Source: Adiantum capillus-veneris (Eukaryota; Streptophyta; Polypodiopsida; Polypodiales; Pteridaceae). From it: a DNA stretch of 64,000 nt. Where the stretch lies: assembly GCA_014529385.2 (NCBI GenBank), contig CM043950.1, positions 150,972,945-151,036,944 of the forward strand, written 5' to 3'. Of this stretch, positions 15,887 through 27,299 are shown in pieces (positions within the stretch are counted from its first letter, which is position 1; each line of letters starts with the position of its first letter). Position numbers and translations under genes: made by a program. The notes under the pieces were generated by a model, which ran no database searches, was not told the origin of the DNA, and saw only the letters and a list, made by a program, of their open reading frames with translations.

Positions 15887-17416
15887 TGTGTGTGTGTGTG
15901 TGACTGTCTCTATATGTGACTGCATCTGAATGAAAATGAGGCCTAATGTGTCCATTTTTCTATATGTGACTGGCTTATGCCAAATGCTAAGTGCATACTT
16001 ACCTTATTTACTCACATTTCCCATGGTGTACCACCTATAGATCAGACAGCTCATCATTTGGATGCCCAGTCATTAATTACCCTCAGTTTTGCAATTCTAG
16101 TCCGTCGCAAGTTGGCTTGAATTTTGACATGTGCCAAATCCTTCCAAATTTGACATGTTCAAAACTCTTTCTTTGTAGATTTGGTGTTTGCTTTTAGAAC
16201 TTGAATTGGACTTTCTTGGCTCTATTTATTAATTATTGATCCCTATTAAGTTAAAAAAGAAATAAATTAACTAAGAATTATTAGTACTTGGCCAAACATT
16301 TTCCCAAAATTATTCCTCACATCATATATACAATATACTCTCATTTTAGGAATTCTATTTGTGGAAACTTTTCAATATGGCTCATTATTATGCCTGATAA
16401 GTGTCAAATTTTGCTAAAAGACAATAAAAAAGCAATAAATTAAGTAGTAAAACAAACTTTATACATTATACACATGATCTTTCATCACCTTGAAGCCCTA
16501 GATCTTACAATATGTTGCTTCAATTACTAATACTCCCCCCTTCTCAATCGGAGTCATCCTAGATGAAGGCTTGTGCAATGTGTATGGGCACTAACAATGT
16601 GTGTATGCAAGGCCGGGGAATGTGGCCCTATTATGCTTATGGAAAAGATGCAATGGGTGACACGGTGTTGTGAATCTTTTGGGTATTGAATGGATTGTTT
16701 AGTGGTTTTTGTTTGCAAGGATCCATCTAAACTGCATTTTTTGAACAAAGGCCTTTGAACATGGTACACTCATTCCTGGATTGTTGGTTTGATCGATAGT
16801 GTTGGTGGGTTGTTGCATTGAGAGTTCTTAACTTTGGGTACCAACTTGTAGATTTTTTTGGGAGACTGCAAAGATTATTGTCAGCTAGAGTATTTTGATC
16901 TTAGTGCTAGGTTGATCCCTTGGTAGTTGTTGTATTTTCCGATTTGAACTTTTAAATCCATTGATACTCTGGTTGGTTTGATCAAGAACTAGTAGAATGT
17001 GTGGATTCCTTTGGCCATGAATAATTACTTCGAGTGATTCTTGATCCTTGTAAGCTTGGCTAGGATATTTGTGAAGTTGATTATAGAGGGTTGTTGGTTG
17101 TATCCAAAGGTGCTTTGGCTTGGTTTCAACGATGGATTTCTTTACCCAAGCTTGACGTAATTGCTTCTTTTGGTGTTTTGTTGATTGTTGAGGTCTGATT
17201 GTGCTTGTTGTCTCTTTTTGGTCTCGGTGTACATTTCAAATGTGGTCTATCTATGCCAAGGGAGTGACATATGCAATGCCCTTAAGATTGTACTTCAACT
17301 TGTTGTCCTACCAATATGAAACTACTTTGTACGTTCGCATCCATGAAACTCCCAAGATGATTTCTTCACTGAGATCCATGTCCGCCATGACATGAAATTG
17401 ATGTGGACATTGGTTT
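15211..17416. other. AT-rich sequence with one CT/GT microsatellite
   Basis: A (CT)n run at about 15839-15882 is followed by (GT)n at 15886-15902. Two further copies of the ACATGG...CCAT palindrome lie at about 15395 and 15512. The rest shows no supported gene. It lies just 3' of the G3 integrase and may include its degraded 3' untranslated region. Confidence 0.4.
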
Positions 17417-18581
17417 TCATTGATGCTGATTGATATGCTGTCTTGTCCTAGCTATTTTCCCTTTGTTCGCTACCATTAGATCAATTTTGTTTAGTGTCAC
17501 TCTTGTCGCTTTAGAATCTACAACCTTGCTTCCTCCTTCACATGATTTTGAATGGCTTGAGCTTTTTTCTTTTGTTGCTTTGCTTGATGATTTTTTTCCA
17601 ACATGTGGGTTGTGAGAGGTAAAATGATACTTCTTTAGTGTGCAATCATTGATCCAACTAAGCATCTTCTCTCTCTCTAATGTTGCAAGTTTCATGGCAC
17701 CACTAGGTGATATGTTGTTGATCAGAAATGGGCCATTACCTTGATTTTTCAATTTTTGAGAGTTTTGTTTCAAGTTATAGACTAATACATAGTTTCCCTT
17801 TTGAAACTCTTTTTTAATCATGTGTTGGTCATGGAACTCTTTCATTTTCATTTTTATGCATAGATGGATGCAACCGAATAGATTTGAAATTCATGGTATC
17901 TTTTGAGCTATGCAACTCTACCCAATAACTCATGTCCAATCCATCCTAAGTCTTTTGCCACTTGCAGTGCAGGAATCAAGAGTTTTAAGGGCAGTATGCC
18001 ATTGATCCCAAACACCAAATTGAATGGTGTTTTTTTGCTACCCTATACACCCAAAGAGCTGAATGTAATTTATGGTCCCTATCGGCTCTTGACTCATTGA
18101 CATTTTTTTGAGCACATTACATAGAATTTTGTTTATGCTCTCAGCTTCCCGTTTACTCGAGGGTGATATGGTTCTGACTTTAAATGAAGCACCATAAAGT
18201 TTTGCAATAGATAGTCAATCATATCATTTATGAATAAAGTCCCTTGATCACTCACTATCTCAATCGAAATCCCATAGCAAGTGAAGGTGTTCTCATATAA
18301 TAATTGTGTTGTTGTTCTGCCACTATGATGTATTAAGCATGCATTCTATAGGAGGCCAGTGGTGAGATAGGTCCAACAAAGTCTATCCCCCATTTGGCAA
18401 GAGGCCTTGCACCCATAATTTCTCTTAATGGAATTTCATCATGTTGCGTAGGTGCTTTTGTGTGTTGGCAATCATCACATTGTTCTACATATTGCTCAAC
18501 ATCCATATAGAAAGTTGACCACCGAATTCGTGCAAGAGATATCACCTTTGCAATTTTGTCTATAGAAAAGTGACCTCCCAC
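17417..18581 (-). pseudogene. Gypsy element G3, integrase
   Basis: This is the integrase of a minus-strand Ty3/gypsy element, broken into frames. The N-terminal zinc region with the H...C-x2-C pattern (YVEQCDDCQHTKAPTQ) and the core start (LAKWGIDFVGPISPL) are at 18333-18581. The end of the core (GSKKTPFNLVFGINGILPL) is near 17990-18060. The C-terminal domain, with KGNYVLVYNLKQNS and GNGPFLINNISPSGAMKL, is at 17417-17851. Several stops and frameshifts separate the parts. A tail rich in serine and lysine follows the C-terminal domain. There is no chromodomain. Confidence 0.85.
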
Positions 18582-18599
18582 CGGTCCGGTGTGTGTTTA

Positions 18600-20480
18600 T
18601 TCAAGGATTCACAAGCTGTTATCAACCTCCTACAACAAAGGTGAGTTTCAATTATGATGTAGAAATTTTATCTTCCTTATGGATTGAGAGTCGTCTAGGG
18701 TTTCTCAAGCTAGCTAGCAATACTCTTCTTTACAAGTACTCCACAATGTGTTTGCCCCACTTGGGTGCCTTTTTTATTCTGAAAAGTGTAGCATGTATGA
18801 TTGGAATCTTAATTGCACAAGTATTGCATGAACTAAAATAATCATGGACACTTCGTTGCATATGAGACCAATGCACCCCAAGTCTTATCAGTCTTTGCCA
18901 TGTCTATGTTTTTGCATTATGAATTACTGTTGTTTCTACATGAACTTGCCTCAAGTAAAAATCTTTCTCCGATGGCTCTATGCATAGCCTAAGTATCCCG
19001 TCCTTTCCATGATTATATAATTATCTTTCTATTAGCACAAGTGAAGATGTTTTCTCAATGAGTGATGGGTGCTTTTCAATTTGTAGAGAACCAATGGTAA
19101 GAAATGGTATTACATGTTTACTCCACCTCAGTACCATCCATATATTGAAAAGATAACGAGTCTGGTAGGTCATCACCAAATCCCAGAGATGCTTCTCCAT
19201 GAGTTATTAAAGAGAAATGGTCTACCCTTTAATGAGTAGTCCCATTTTCGACTACTGTAGTGAAATCAACCATCAAACAATTCGTCCAATATTGCATGGT
19301 TTGTTTACTAAATGCAATAGCACCCGGTGATCCAAAAAATGTATAAATTTATTTGCGAGAAGGTAATCTCTAAACTTTTTGATACCATAGATTATCCCCA
19401 ATTCCTCACTTTTTGTGTTTGTGTAGTTTCACTCCTGATAATTTAGTTATCTACTGGAGAATTTTCTTGAAAATTTCATATTGTTCTCTCCAGGTTGTGC
19501 TAAGATGTAGCAAATTGCATATGTTGATGCATCTACATGGACATGAAATGTCTTGTTTTAATCTGGGCCTTTCAAAATTGGAGTAAAAATCAGTCTCTGC
19601 TTCAATTTTTGAATCACTTTTTTGGATTCTTCAGTCCACTAAAGCTTTGTGATGAGAGCATAGAGAGGTTTTGCAATGACTACATACAGATAGATAAACC
19701 TTTGGTAATCACAGCAATGGCCCATAAAGGCTTGTTCCTCTCTTAGTTTGGTGGGTCTTCAAAGAGGAACAATCACTTGTATCTTCTTGAAATCTATGAA
19801 AATACCATTTTTAGACACAGTGTGCCCTAAGATTTTCCCTTGTCTTACCATGACGACGTATTTTTCATGATTCAAGAAAATACGATAAGTTTTGTACTTG
19901 TTACTTTTCAAATGTTCAACATGTTTGTTTCTCATTAGAGAATTTGCACACAAGTCATCCATATAAATTCTAAGAATTTTCTTAGATATTCTTTGAATAT
20001 ATTGGGCAAGCCCAATGGGATCAACCTACAAGAAAATATGTCCCATTATATTGCAAATTCCATTTTTTGTTGATCCTCTAGTTTTATCATGTCCATTATA
20101 ACTTGAAAATCCATCAAGAAATATGTAAGCTTCCTTGTTCATGACTCTGTGAATCACATGATTTGTAATGGGGATAATGGGGATAAGGGATAGTTGTCTC
20201 TTATCATGGAAGCATTTACTTGCTTGAGGTTTAGACACACTTTCAATTTGCTATGCTTTTTGGGAGCTACCACAATTGGCAAAACCCATTACGTGTGTTT
20301 AATATCACAGATAAATTTTTTTTCTTTAATCTTGTCTATCTCTTCTTTGATTTTCTTTGTGAATGTCTCATTGTAAGTATAGGGACGTTGTCTGCATGGC
20401 TTAGCATCACTCATAAGGGGTACTGTATATTGACATATGCTTGGATCCACTCCCTTAAGATTCTTTTATGACCAAGAAAA
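18600..20480 (-). pseudogene. Gypsy element G3, reverse transcriptase and degraded RNase H region
   Basis: The RT is read on the minus strand. DGFSSYNGHDKTRG (near 20060-20110) matches the conserved gypsy RT block before the catalytic box. The catalytic box IYMDDL lies at about 19950-19967. The thumb-region signature YRIFLNHEKYVVMVRQGKIL, then GHTVSKNGIFIDF, follows at 19790-19880. RNase H should lie at 18600-19750, where only scattered similarity and many stops are visible. The YMDD box is intact but the frame is not. Confidence 0.82.
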
Positions 20481-21857
20481 CACATATCTATACTTCTTGA
20501 GAGTAGCTAATTAGCACTAGGGTTGTGTGAACATGAGCCACTTTTGTGGCTATAAGCAACTTTTTTGTAAGTTCTTACTCTCATAGACCACAAAAAACCT
20601 CATCAAAACCTTTCAAGGATTTGTTCTCAAGGCATGTAGGAAGTTGAAAAAAGATAGAAATATATAATTTTATGTAAAATTGTTATTTTTTAATAGCCAT
20701 CTTTTACGTACAATCGAGAAAAAAACACTCAAAAGTTTTGATATCCCATGTAGAACCCTTAAAAAACCTTCACCCATGTAGAACCCTTAAAACCTTCAAA
20801 GCATATTGACACGTTTTTGAAAATACATGGGTATGTGTACAATGAGAATCTATGAATGTACTATGTCTCAAAAAAAAATTGTCAACTTGTTTTAGGCCTC
20901 AAAAACATGTATGCTGTTAAATTTAGAAGCCATTTTTGTGGCTTCTTACTATTTTTAGGAAAGTCTATTTTTTTATTTTACATTTTTGGATAAATGGTAT
21001 ATTAGAATTTTCCTCTATGTCATAGGACCTCAATGATATCCTATGATCACCGTTTATTGAAAAATAGATAGTCTTAGAGCCAATTTTATAGAATGAGGTG
21101 CCAAGCCACTGTTGTGGCTCAAACAAAAACCTAGCGTTAAAGTTTCTCTTCCTCTTCATTGAGATCTATGGCTATGTAAGCTAGTTGTTTTTCTCTCCCT
21201 GGTTCAACTATATCAATTTTCTTGGCGTTTTTAGGTCCATCATATGAGGTACACAGTTCTTAAAATTTCTCATCGGTTATTGAATTATAATTTTCTTGTC
21301 TTGGGTCATGTACTTTTTATAGTGAGAGGGTGCATCAAATTTTTCTTGTGTTTGACTACTCTTCACTTTCCACCCTCGTTGTCCAAACTTCTTTCAGTGT
21401 CTTTTTTAGCTTTTGATATTTGCATTCTTGTCCAATTTTGGTCATCTTTGTTGATTTTTCTATAGTGTCTTTGTGTTTCTTTTTGTTTGTCTTCTTTGGG
21501 TTTGTCTGTCCAGATGGTGATTTTTTGTGGATTTTGTCTCAAACATAGTTATCTACTCCCACAAGCATAAGATACTATGTTTTGATCATCAATCGAGGCA
21601 TTGATTTCTGAAATTGTTTTTGTTGTTTTCTCACTCTTTTCATATAGTATCTCCTTTGTCTTTTCACTTTTCCATTCGTTTCTCAAGTTGGTTTTGTTGT
21701 TTTATCTCTTTGCCTCTAGTGTCTCCTTTGTCTTTTCACTTTTTGGAGAGGAAAGTCATAGAAGATTGCCTCGTTTTGTTTCATTATGTCTTCATTTTTT
21801 GAGCTATTTGAGAGCTCATATTCATCCTAGTTTCCTAGCTCATCACTCTACAAATAA
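20481..21857. other. Interior of G3 between RT and protease, strongly degraded
   Basis: No domain can be named. A near-direct repeat of CCCATGTAGAACCCTTAAAA (about 20747 and 20774) and a loose duplication around TGTCTCCTTTGTCTTTTCAC (about 21648 and 21720) are visible. The hydrophobic plus-strand frames at 21601-21891 are antisense to this region and are not genes. Confidence 0.4.
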
Positions 21858-22000
21858 TGTGGGATTGAGTATGAGGATACGTTTGTCATAGTATACTTCA
21901 AAAAAAGCAACAACTATGAGGTTATTTTGGGACGACCATTCATGCATCAATCAAAAATGGTTCAAGATTGGGGCTACGACCACCTCTTGAATCTGTACTT
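21858..22000 (+). pseudogene. Inverted piece of the G3 protease region
   Basis: The plus strand encodes a segment matching the G2 protease region at 44340-44470. The matching blocks are GIEYEDTFVIVYFKK, NNYEVILGRPFMHQ and KMVQDWGYDH. The flanking protease parts of G3 (22050-22182 and 27120-27244) read on the minus strand. This piece has therefore been inverted relative to the rest of the element. Confidence 0.75.
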
Positions 22001-22049
22001 TCTTGATTTACTCAAGAGCTTATCAATCTATGAATCATGGAATTGAGTC

Positions 22050-22182
22050 TCTCTACAAATGCGTTTGCTAGTTGCAATTTCATTTGTGTCTTCTTGAGTG
22101 TTGGTCTATTCCATTTTTCCTAGATTTCTTTGGTTGCAATGGCTACCCTAGCTTCACTGCCTAGTATGTCTATTGTCTTCAC
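22050..22182 (-). pseudogene. Gypsy element G3, protease fragment (downstream of C2 insertion)
   Basis: The minus strand reads VKTIDILGSEARVAIATKEI, stop, EKWNRPTLKKTQMKLQLAN. It is colinear with VKTMAILDSGAGVAIATKEV in G2. The aspartic-protease triad has decayed from DSGA to GSEA, so the enzyme would be dead. The reading joins that at 27120-27244 once C2 is removed. Confidence 0.85.
22178..22182. repeat. Target site duplication of C2, left copy
   Basis: TTCAC directly precedes the TG of the left LTR. The same five bases follow the right LTR at 27120-27124. Confidence 0.9.
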
Positions 22183-22409
22183 TGTTACCATATACATGTG
22201 GTAGTGATGTGTGTGAACACACTAGGACCGCTGGGGCATTTTTTCCCTCTTTAAGAGTTTTTTTCCCCCGTGCATTGTATATACGCCAATCACTCTAGGG
22301 CTATCCATCTTTCCATTGCACACTAAGTAACACACTCTGTATTGTGTGCCTTGATCTTCCTTCATCTTCTCCAAGATGTGTGTGTTTCTCTGCAACCCTA
22401 ATTCCAACA
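22183..22409 (+). mobile_element. 5' LTR of copia element C2
   Basis: The 227-bp LTR begins TGTTACCATATACATG and ends ATTCCAACA. It pairs with 26893-27119, also 227 bp, with about 18 mismatches by eye (about 8%), so the insertion is fairly old. It is short for a plant copia LTR. A primer site follows at 22412. Confidence 0.95.
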
Positions 22410-22411
22410 AT

Positions 22412-22424
22412 TGGTATCAAAGCA
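22412..22424 (+). other. Primer-binding site of C2
   Basis: TGGTATCAAAGCA starts three bases after the 5' LTR. It differs by one base from the usual initiator-Met site TGGTATCAGAGCA. Confidence 0.85.
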
Positions 22425-22732
22425 GGTTACGTCCTCCCGAGCTTAGTCGCCAGCAGCTGCTCAAGCACACGCCTGCTCACTTTCTCCGATTACAGTGAGG
22501 TTTGGTGAGCCTTCGCAGGTCATAAAATATTTGGGTTCATTCCGGGCTCCATTTCTACTACAGGCAGGTCTCCACAGGATATTTTGTCATTTTGTGAAAA
22601 ATTTCTCTCAATGCCATTTTCTGCATAATAGGTGCCTTACAGTCTTCTACGGTTTGTGCTATATAGCACGTGTTGTTCTCACTTTGTTTCTCCTCTTTTC
22701 GGGTAGTTTTCACATCAGGTGCAACATTTACC

Positions 22733-23551
22733 ATGGCTGACAACGATGTTGAGGATGTTGCAAGTCTTGCTGCTATTAGAGTTGTTTTGCTTACAGCAAA
22801 ACAAGCTCGTTGGGATGTACAAGATGCGTAGGCTCATGCATTGATTGTGTTGTCTGTGAAGCACACCATTGTTCCTCACATCCGTTCAGCAAAATCTGCA
22901 AAACAGGCTTGGGATATTTTGGCTGGTCTTTATGCAAGTCACAGTGAGTCTAAAATTACTTTGCTACGTAAAGAGCTGGAGTCCCAGATTATGCATGAGG
23001 AAGATGATATGGACACATTCCTTGCTAGTGTCAACGATATCAATGAGCAACTTATTTTTGCAGGTGAAGTCATTTTAGTCAGTTCCCTTGTGCAGGCTCT
23101 TCTTGATGCCTTACCTGATTCTTACCAGAGTCTTTGCTAGTACTTGGAGACTTATGACCCAAGAAAATCCAAAAGTTGTCAAGTTTGATGCATTATGCAC
23201 ATTGTTGCTGCAAGAGTCACTTTCCAAAAAAAAAACAGGACTAGACAGCGTGCAGTTGAACAGGATTTTATTGCTTCTCGAAGAAAGGGTGGTATTAGCA
23301 ATGCAGCCACTTCTTATGGTTTTTCTGCGAGTGGCAAAACTTCTGTTCCCAATGCTTCTGCTGGCAGCACATCGTCTGGCAATTCGAGTGATAAGGGTAA
23401 AAAGAAGATGTGTTTCCATTATTGTAAAGCTAATGATCACTTGATCAAGCAGTGTCCTAAGTTGAAGGCCAAAGAGGCTAAGAAGAAACAGGGTGGTTCC
23501 ATTTCAATGTTGGTTCCACTACAAATGCAGCCATTGTTGAGTCTTCTGTAA
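22733..23551 (+). pseudogene. Copia element C2, gag
   Basis: Gag begins at ATG 22733 (MADNDVEDVASLAAIR) and stays mainly in one frame with stops at 22829-22831 and 23138-23140. A UBN2/gag-type core is recognisable: AKQAWDILAGLYASHSESK and LLRKELESQIMHEEDDMDTF, then VQALLDALPDSYQSL. The zinc knuckle KMCFHYCKANDHLIKQCPK (23405-23460) has C-x3-C-x4-H-x4-C spacing, one residue longer than the canonical C-x2-C. The end of gag shifts frame before protease. The protein would package element RNA if intact. Confidence 0.88.
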
Positions 23552-23600
23552 AAGGAGACTGTAATTCTGATGTTGATGCAGAATGGGCTTTTAGCGCAGA

Positions 23601-24332
23601 GTGACTTACAATCCTGCTGTCCATGATGCATGCTTGTCAGTTGCTACAGATTCACATGTGTGGTATTTCGACAGTGGTGCTACAAAGCACATTATCTCAC
23701 ATCGTGAATTGTTCACCTCTCTCGAGTTTGTCCCTCATGGGAATTCAGTCATTTGTGCCAACAATGCCTCTTATCTGGTTCAGGGAGTTGGAAAGATTGT
23801 GCTTACTGCTGCTAATGGCAGTTCTTTCATACTTGTTGATGCACTTTATGTACCTGGGATCAAGAAGAATCTTTTGTCTGTATCTGCACTTGCTAGACTT
23901 GGACTTGTAGTCAAATTTGTGGATGATAGATGTACAATTCATGATCTCAGTTTTGGTGATGAAATCGTTGCATCTGGGCTTTTTTGCCGTGGGCTATATA
24001 AGCTCACTTTGTATGACAAGTGTGGACAAAATTTTGCAAATGCCGTTGCCGATTCAAGGGCTATTTTCGATGCAAAACTTTCGCATGCACGTTTTGGTCA
24101 TCTGAATTTTTCCAGTTTGCTACGTTTGCAGAAATCTGATATGGTTGCTTCTTTACTGCCTCTTGAAGCACGTGTCAAACATGTTTGTGAAGGATATATT
24201 TTGGGCAAGATGCAGCATTCTAAGTCTCCAAGGATGGTTCAGTTCGGGCCACATGCAGGTTGTAGCTTGTACATAGTGATTTTTGTGGGCCCATGCAAAC
24301 TCCGTCCTTGGAAAATTACCTTTACTTCGTGA
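23601..24332 (+). pseudogene. Copia element C2, protease and GAG-pre-integrase
   Basis: The protease active-site block is HVWYFDSGATKHIISHREL (near 23655-23710), with an intact DSGA. The flap-side block ALYVPGIKKNLLSVSALARL (near 23840-23900) follows. The pre-integrase zinc region LSHARFGHLNFSSLLRLQ (near 24080-24130) leads to a CEGYILGKMQ remnant of its CxxC motif (first Cys kept, second changed to Tyr). The open frame ends at 24332, but integrase continues in another frame, so a frameshift separates them. A separate start codon is unlikely, because copia proteins come from one polyprotein. Confidence 0.9.
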
Positions 24333-25112
24333 CTTTAATTAATGATTACTCCAAGCATGCATGGTTATTTCCGCTTAAAGCGAAGTCCAAAGTTTTTATG
24401 TGCTTCAAAAAATTTCTGGCTATGGCTGAAAATGTCTCGAAATGTACTATGGGTGCCCTTTGTTCCGATTGAGGGGGGAGTATATGTCTCATGAATTCAA
24501 TGCATTTTTGGCTAGTCGTGGGATAAAAAACCAATGTACAATGCCTCATACACCTCAGCAAAATCGTGTTGCTGAGAGAAAAAACAGGTCACTTATGGAA
24601 ATGGCACGATGTATGGTCAAAAGTCAAGCTTTGCCGCATTCTTTTTGGCTTGAGGCCATCATGTGTGCCACTTATGTACTAAGCAAGTGTCCTACAAAAG
24701 CTTTGCAGTCTATTACTCCATATGAAGCATGGCATGATAGAAAGACTTCTATAGAGCACATGCGTGTTTTTGGCTGTTTGGCATATGCTTTGGTGCCACA
24801 AACACATCGCAGAAAACTGGATGATAAGGGTGTCAATTGTATTTTTGTTGGTTATAGTGCTGAAAGCAAAGGGTACAGGTTGTATCATCTGCAAACAAAA
24901 CGTATTCTGGTTTCACGGGATGTAGTGTTTATGGAAGATTCTGTTCAGCCCTTGTTGTCATGTACTAGAGATAATAATGTAAGCTCACAGGACATTTATG
25001 ACACTTTGTTGCCTCTTTTCAGTGGTGGAAATACGAATGTAAGTTCCAATAAGGCAAATGTACAGCCTATGGGGGTTTTTGAAAATGTTATAGATCAGCC
25101 TATTATTTACTG
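24282..25112 (+). pseudogene. Copia element C2, integrase
   Basis: The catalytic core begins with HSDFCGPMQTPSLENYLYFV (frame change from the protease part) and continues VTLINDYSKHAWLFPLKAKS. The second aspartate lies in CSD near 24470, where a TGA and a one-base slip interrupt the RSDRGGEY motif. The catalytic glutamate lies in HTPQQNRVAERKNRSLMEMA (24550-24600). After it come GCLAYALVPQTHRRKLDDKG and a C-terminal FVGYSAESKGYRLY block. The fold and the order of catalytic residues are recognisable. The frame break makes it inactive. Confidence 0.9.
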
Positions 25113-25315
25113 ATGCAGATGTACATGATGTACTTGATGAGGAAAGTACTGAAAATGAGCAGGCTAGAGGTATGCCAAAATGGCTGGTGCACACTTTGCG
25201 TGATAGTAAACTGGATGCACCTTTGTCTAGTCCATTCATCTTATGCATCAGATTGTTATGCTTTGGCTACATCTAGCTTACATGATGTTGAGGAGCCTCT
25301 GTCCTTTGATGAAGC

Positions 25316-26817
25316 ATAGGATTCAAAAAATTGGATGGCTGCCATGCAATCAAAATATGATGCACTTACAAAAAATGACACATGGACTGTATGTGATTTG
25401 CCTCCTGGCAAAAAGCCATTGGTACGAAGTGAGTTTACAAGTTGAATCGGAAGCTCGATGGTGAGATCGATCGCCTTAAGGCTCGGCTTGTTGCAAAGGG
25501 TTATGCACAACAAGAAGGCATAGATTATGAAGAGAACTTTGCTCCCACTTGTCGTATGACTACTGTGCGTTTTCTATGTGCATTGGAAGCTTATTTTGGT
25601 TCGGATGTACATCAATCAGACATTGTTACTACTTTCTTGAATGGTGACATATTTGAGGAAGCTTATGTAATGCAGCCTCGGTGTTTTGTCAAGAAAGGAC
25701 AAGAGGACAAAGTATGCAAATGTATGGGTTGAAGCAAGGCTCCTCATGCTTGGTATGAGAAAGATGACAGTCATTTGGTTAAACAAGGCTTTCGTAACAT
25801 TCCAACAAAAAGTACTTGAATGTAAAGCGTGAGGGTGATGTACTTCTCATTGTGGTTCTTTATGTAGATGATTTGCTGATCACTGCACCAAATGAGAGAC
25901 ATATTGTTGAATTTAAGGCTGGTTTGAATGCTACTTTCAAGATGAAAGATTTGGGGTTGTTGCATCATTAATTAGGGATACAGTTTAAGCAGTGTGATGG
26001 TGGTATAGCCTCGTGTCAGAAAATTTCCATAGAGGCATTGCTATGTAAGTTTGGACTTGAGGATTGCAAACTTATTGCCACTCCCATGGAAACATGTTTG
26101 AAGTTGAATCTACATGATGCTGGAAATCCTGCTGATGTTACTCTTTACCAAACTGCTGTTGGCTGCCTTATTTATATATGCAACCCAAGGCCAGATATTC
26201 AGTTTGCAGTCTCACAGGTTAGCAGATTTTTCCATAGCCCAGGGTTGAAGCATTGACAGGCTGTCAAGAGGATTTTTTGCTACCTTAGTAGCACTTTACA
26301 TCTTATCTTGTTTCATCCCAAGGGGGGATCATTTCCACCAGATTTACATGATTTTTCGAACTCAGATTGGGTTGGTTGTTTTGACACGCGAGTGTTCACA
26401 AGTGGTTTTTGTTTCATGCTTGGCAGTTCATGTATATCATGGTTGAGCAAGAAGCAACCTACTGTGGCCACCTTGAGTTGTGAGGCTGAGTACACGATAG
26501 TCTTCACAGCTACGGTTGAGTTTGTATGGCTCAGACGCCTTATGGCTGATTTGGGTGTTGGACAGGACACTACCAACACTATCTACACTGACAGTCAGAG
26601 CGCATTGGCAGTTGTGAGGAACCCAATTTTTCATGCTCGCACAAAGCACATTGAGGTGCATTACTTCTATGTCAGGGAGAGGCTCTCAGCAGGAAAGATC
26701 AACTTGGCTTATGTGCCAACACAGGACAACCTTGCAGATCTTTTCACAAAGGCATTGTCTTGTGAGAAGCTCGAATCTTTCTGCAAAGCTTTGGGCTTAT
26801 TCCCCTTTGTGGATTGA
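25316..26817 (+). pseudogene. Copia element C2, reverse transcriptase and RNase H
   Basis: RT starts with KNWMAAMQSKYDALTKNDTW and then shifts frame. The block RLKARLVAKGYAQQEGIDYE lies at 25470-25535. The QSD and NGDIFEEAYVMQP blocks follow. The catalytic box LYVDDLLIT lies at 25858-25884. A stop at about 25970 and others follow. RNase H is well preserved: SDWVGCFDTR (26360-26395), LSCEAEYTIVFTATVEFVWL, YTDSQSALAVVRNPIFHART and KHIEVHYFYVRERL (26585-26690), with the C-terminal NLADLFTKAL. RNase H (26308-26817) is the longest intact stretch. YVDD is retained, but the polyprotein is broken in at least five places. Confidence 0.92.
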
Positions 26818-26881
26818 TCATGTCCTCAGGGCATGGCACTTCCCTTTACTCATGTGCCAGCTCTCATTCACCGCATCACTC

Positions 26882-26892
26882 CAGGGGGGATT
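26882..26892 (+). other. Polypurine tract of C2
   Basis: CAGGGGGGATT directly precedes the TG of the 3' LTR, where the second-strand primer is expected. Confidence 0.75.
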
Positions 26893-27119
26893 TGTTACCA
26901 TATACATGTGGTAGTGATGTGTGTGAACACACTAGGACCGTCGGGGCAATTTTTCCCTCTTTAGGAGGTTCTTCCCCCCGTGCATTGTATATACGCCCTT
27001 CACTCTAGGGCTATCTCTTTTTCCATTGCACACTAAGTAACACACTCTCTATTGTGTGCCTTGAGCTTCCTTTGTCTTCTCCAAGCTGTGTGTGTTCCTC
27101 TGCAACCCTAATTCCAACA
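26893..27119 (+). mobile_element. 3' LTR of copia element C2
   Basis: The 227-bp partner of 22183-22409 begins TGTTACCATATACATG and ends ATTCCAACA. It is followed by the TTCAC target duplication (27120-27124). Confidence 0.95.
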
Positions 27120-27244
27120 TTCACTCCTTTGTACTCAAATGGTAAGGTGGTATTTCCTTCTTCTCCTATTCTATCTATTTTTTCATCTGCTGGTAGATCA
27201 TGTATAGGAATTTTCAACCCCATTTTCTCTAGGTTTTTGGCCAT
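27120..27244 (-). pseudogene. Gypsy element G3, protease fragment (upstream of C2 insertion)
   Basis: The minus strand reads MGLKIPIHDLPADEKIDRIG and then EEGNTTLPFEYKGVN up to the C2 insertion point. This corresponds to GEDGKTTLPVEFNGVK in G2, just before the protease active site. Removing C2 and one TTCAC copy joins it to 22050-22182. Confidence 0.85.
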
Positions 27245-27299
27245 TTGACCCTATAAATATGGTATGATCTTCAAAAGATCTACGTGCGTATATGGTATA

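Noticed and set aside
9553-17416. Host genes, tRNA or rRNA genes in the AT-rich region
   Set aside because: No cloverleaf, conserved rRNA stretch or protein motif was recognised; short frames look random.
21601-21891. Hydrophobic 96-residue membrane protein
   Set aside because: It is a pyrimidine-rich shadow, mostly of degraded minus-strand gypsy sequence, and its end runs into the inverted protease piece.
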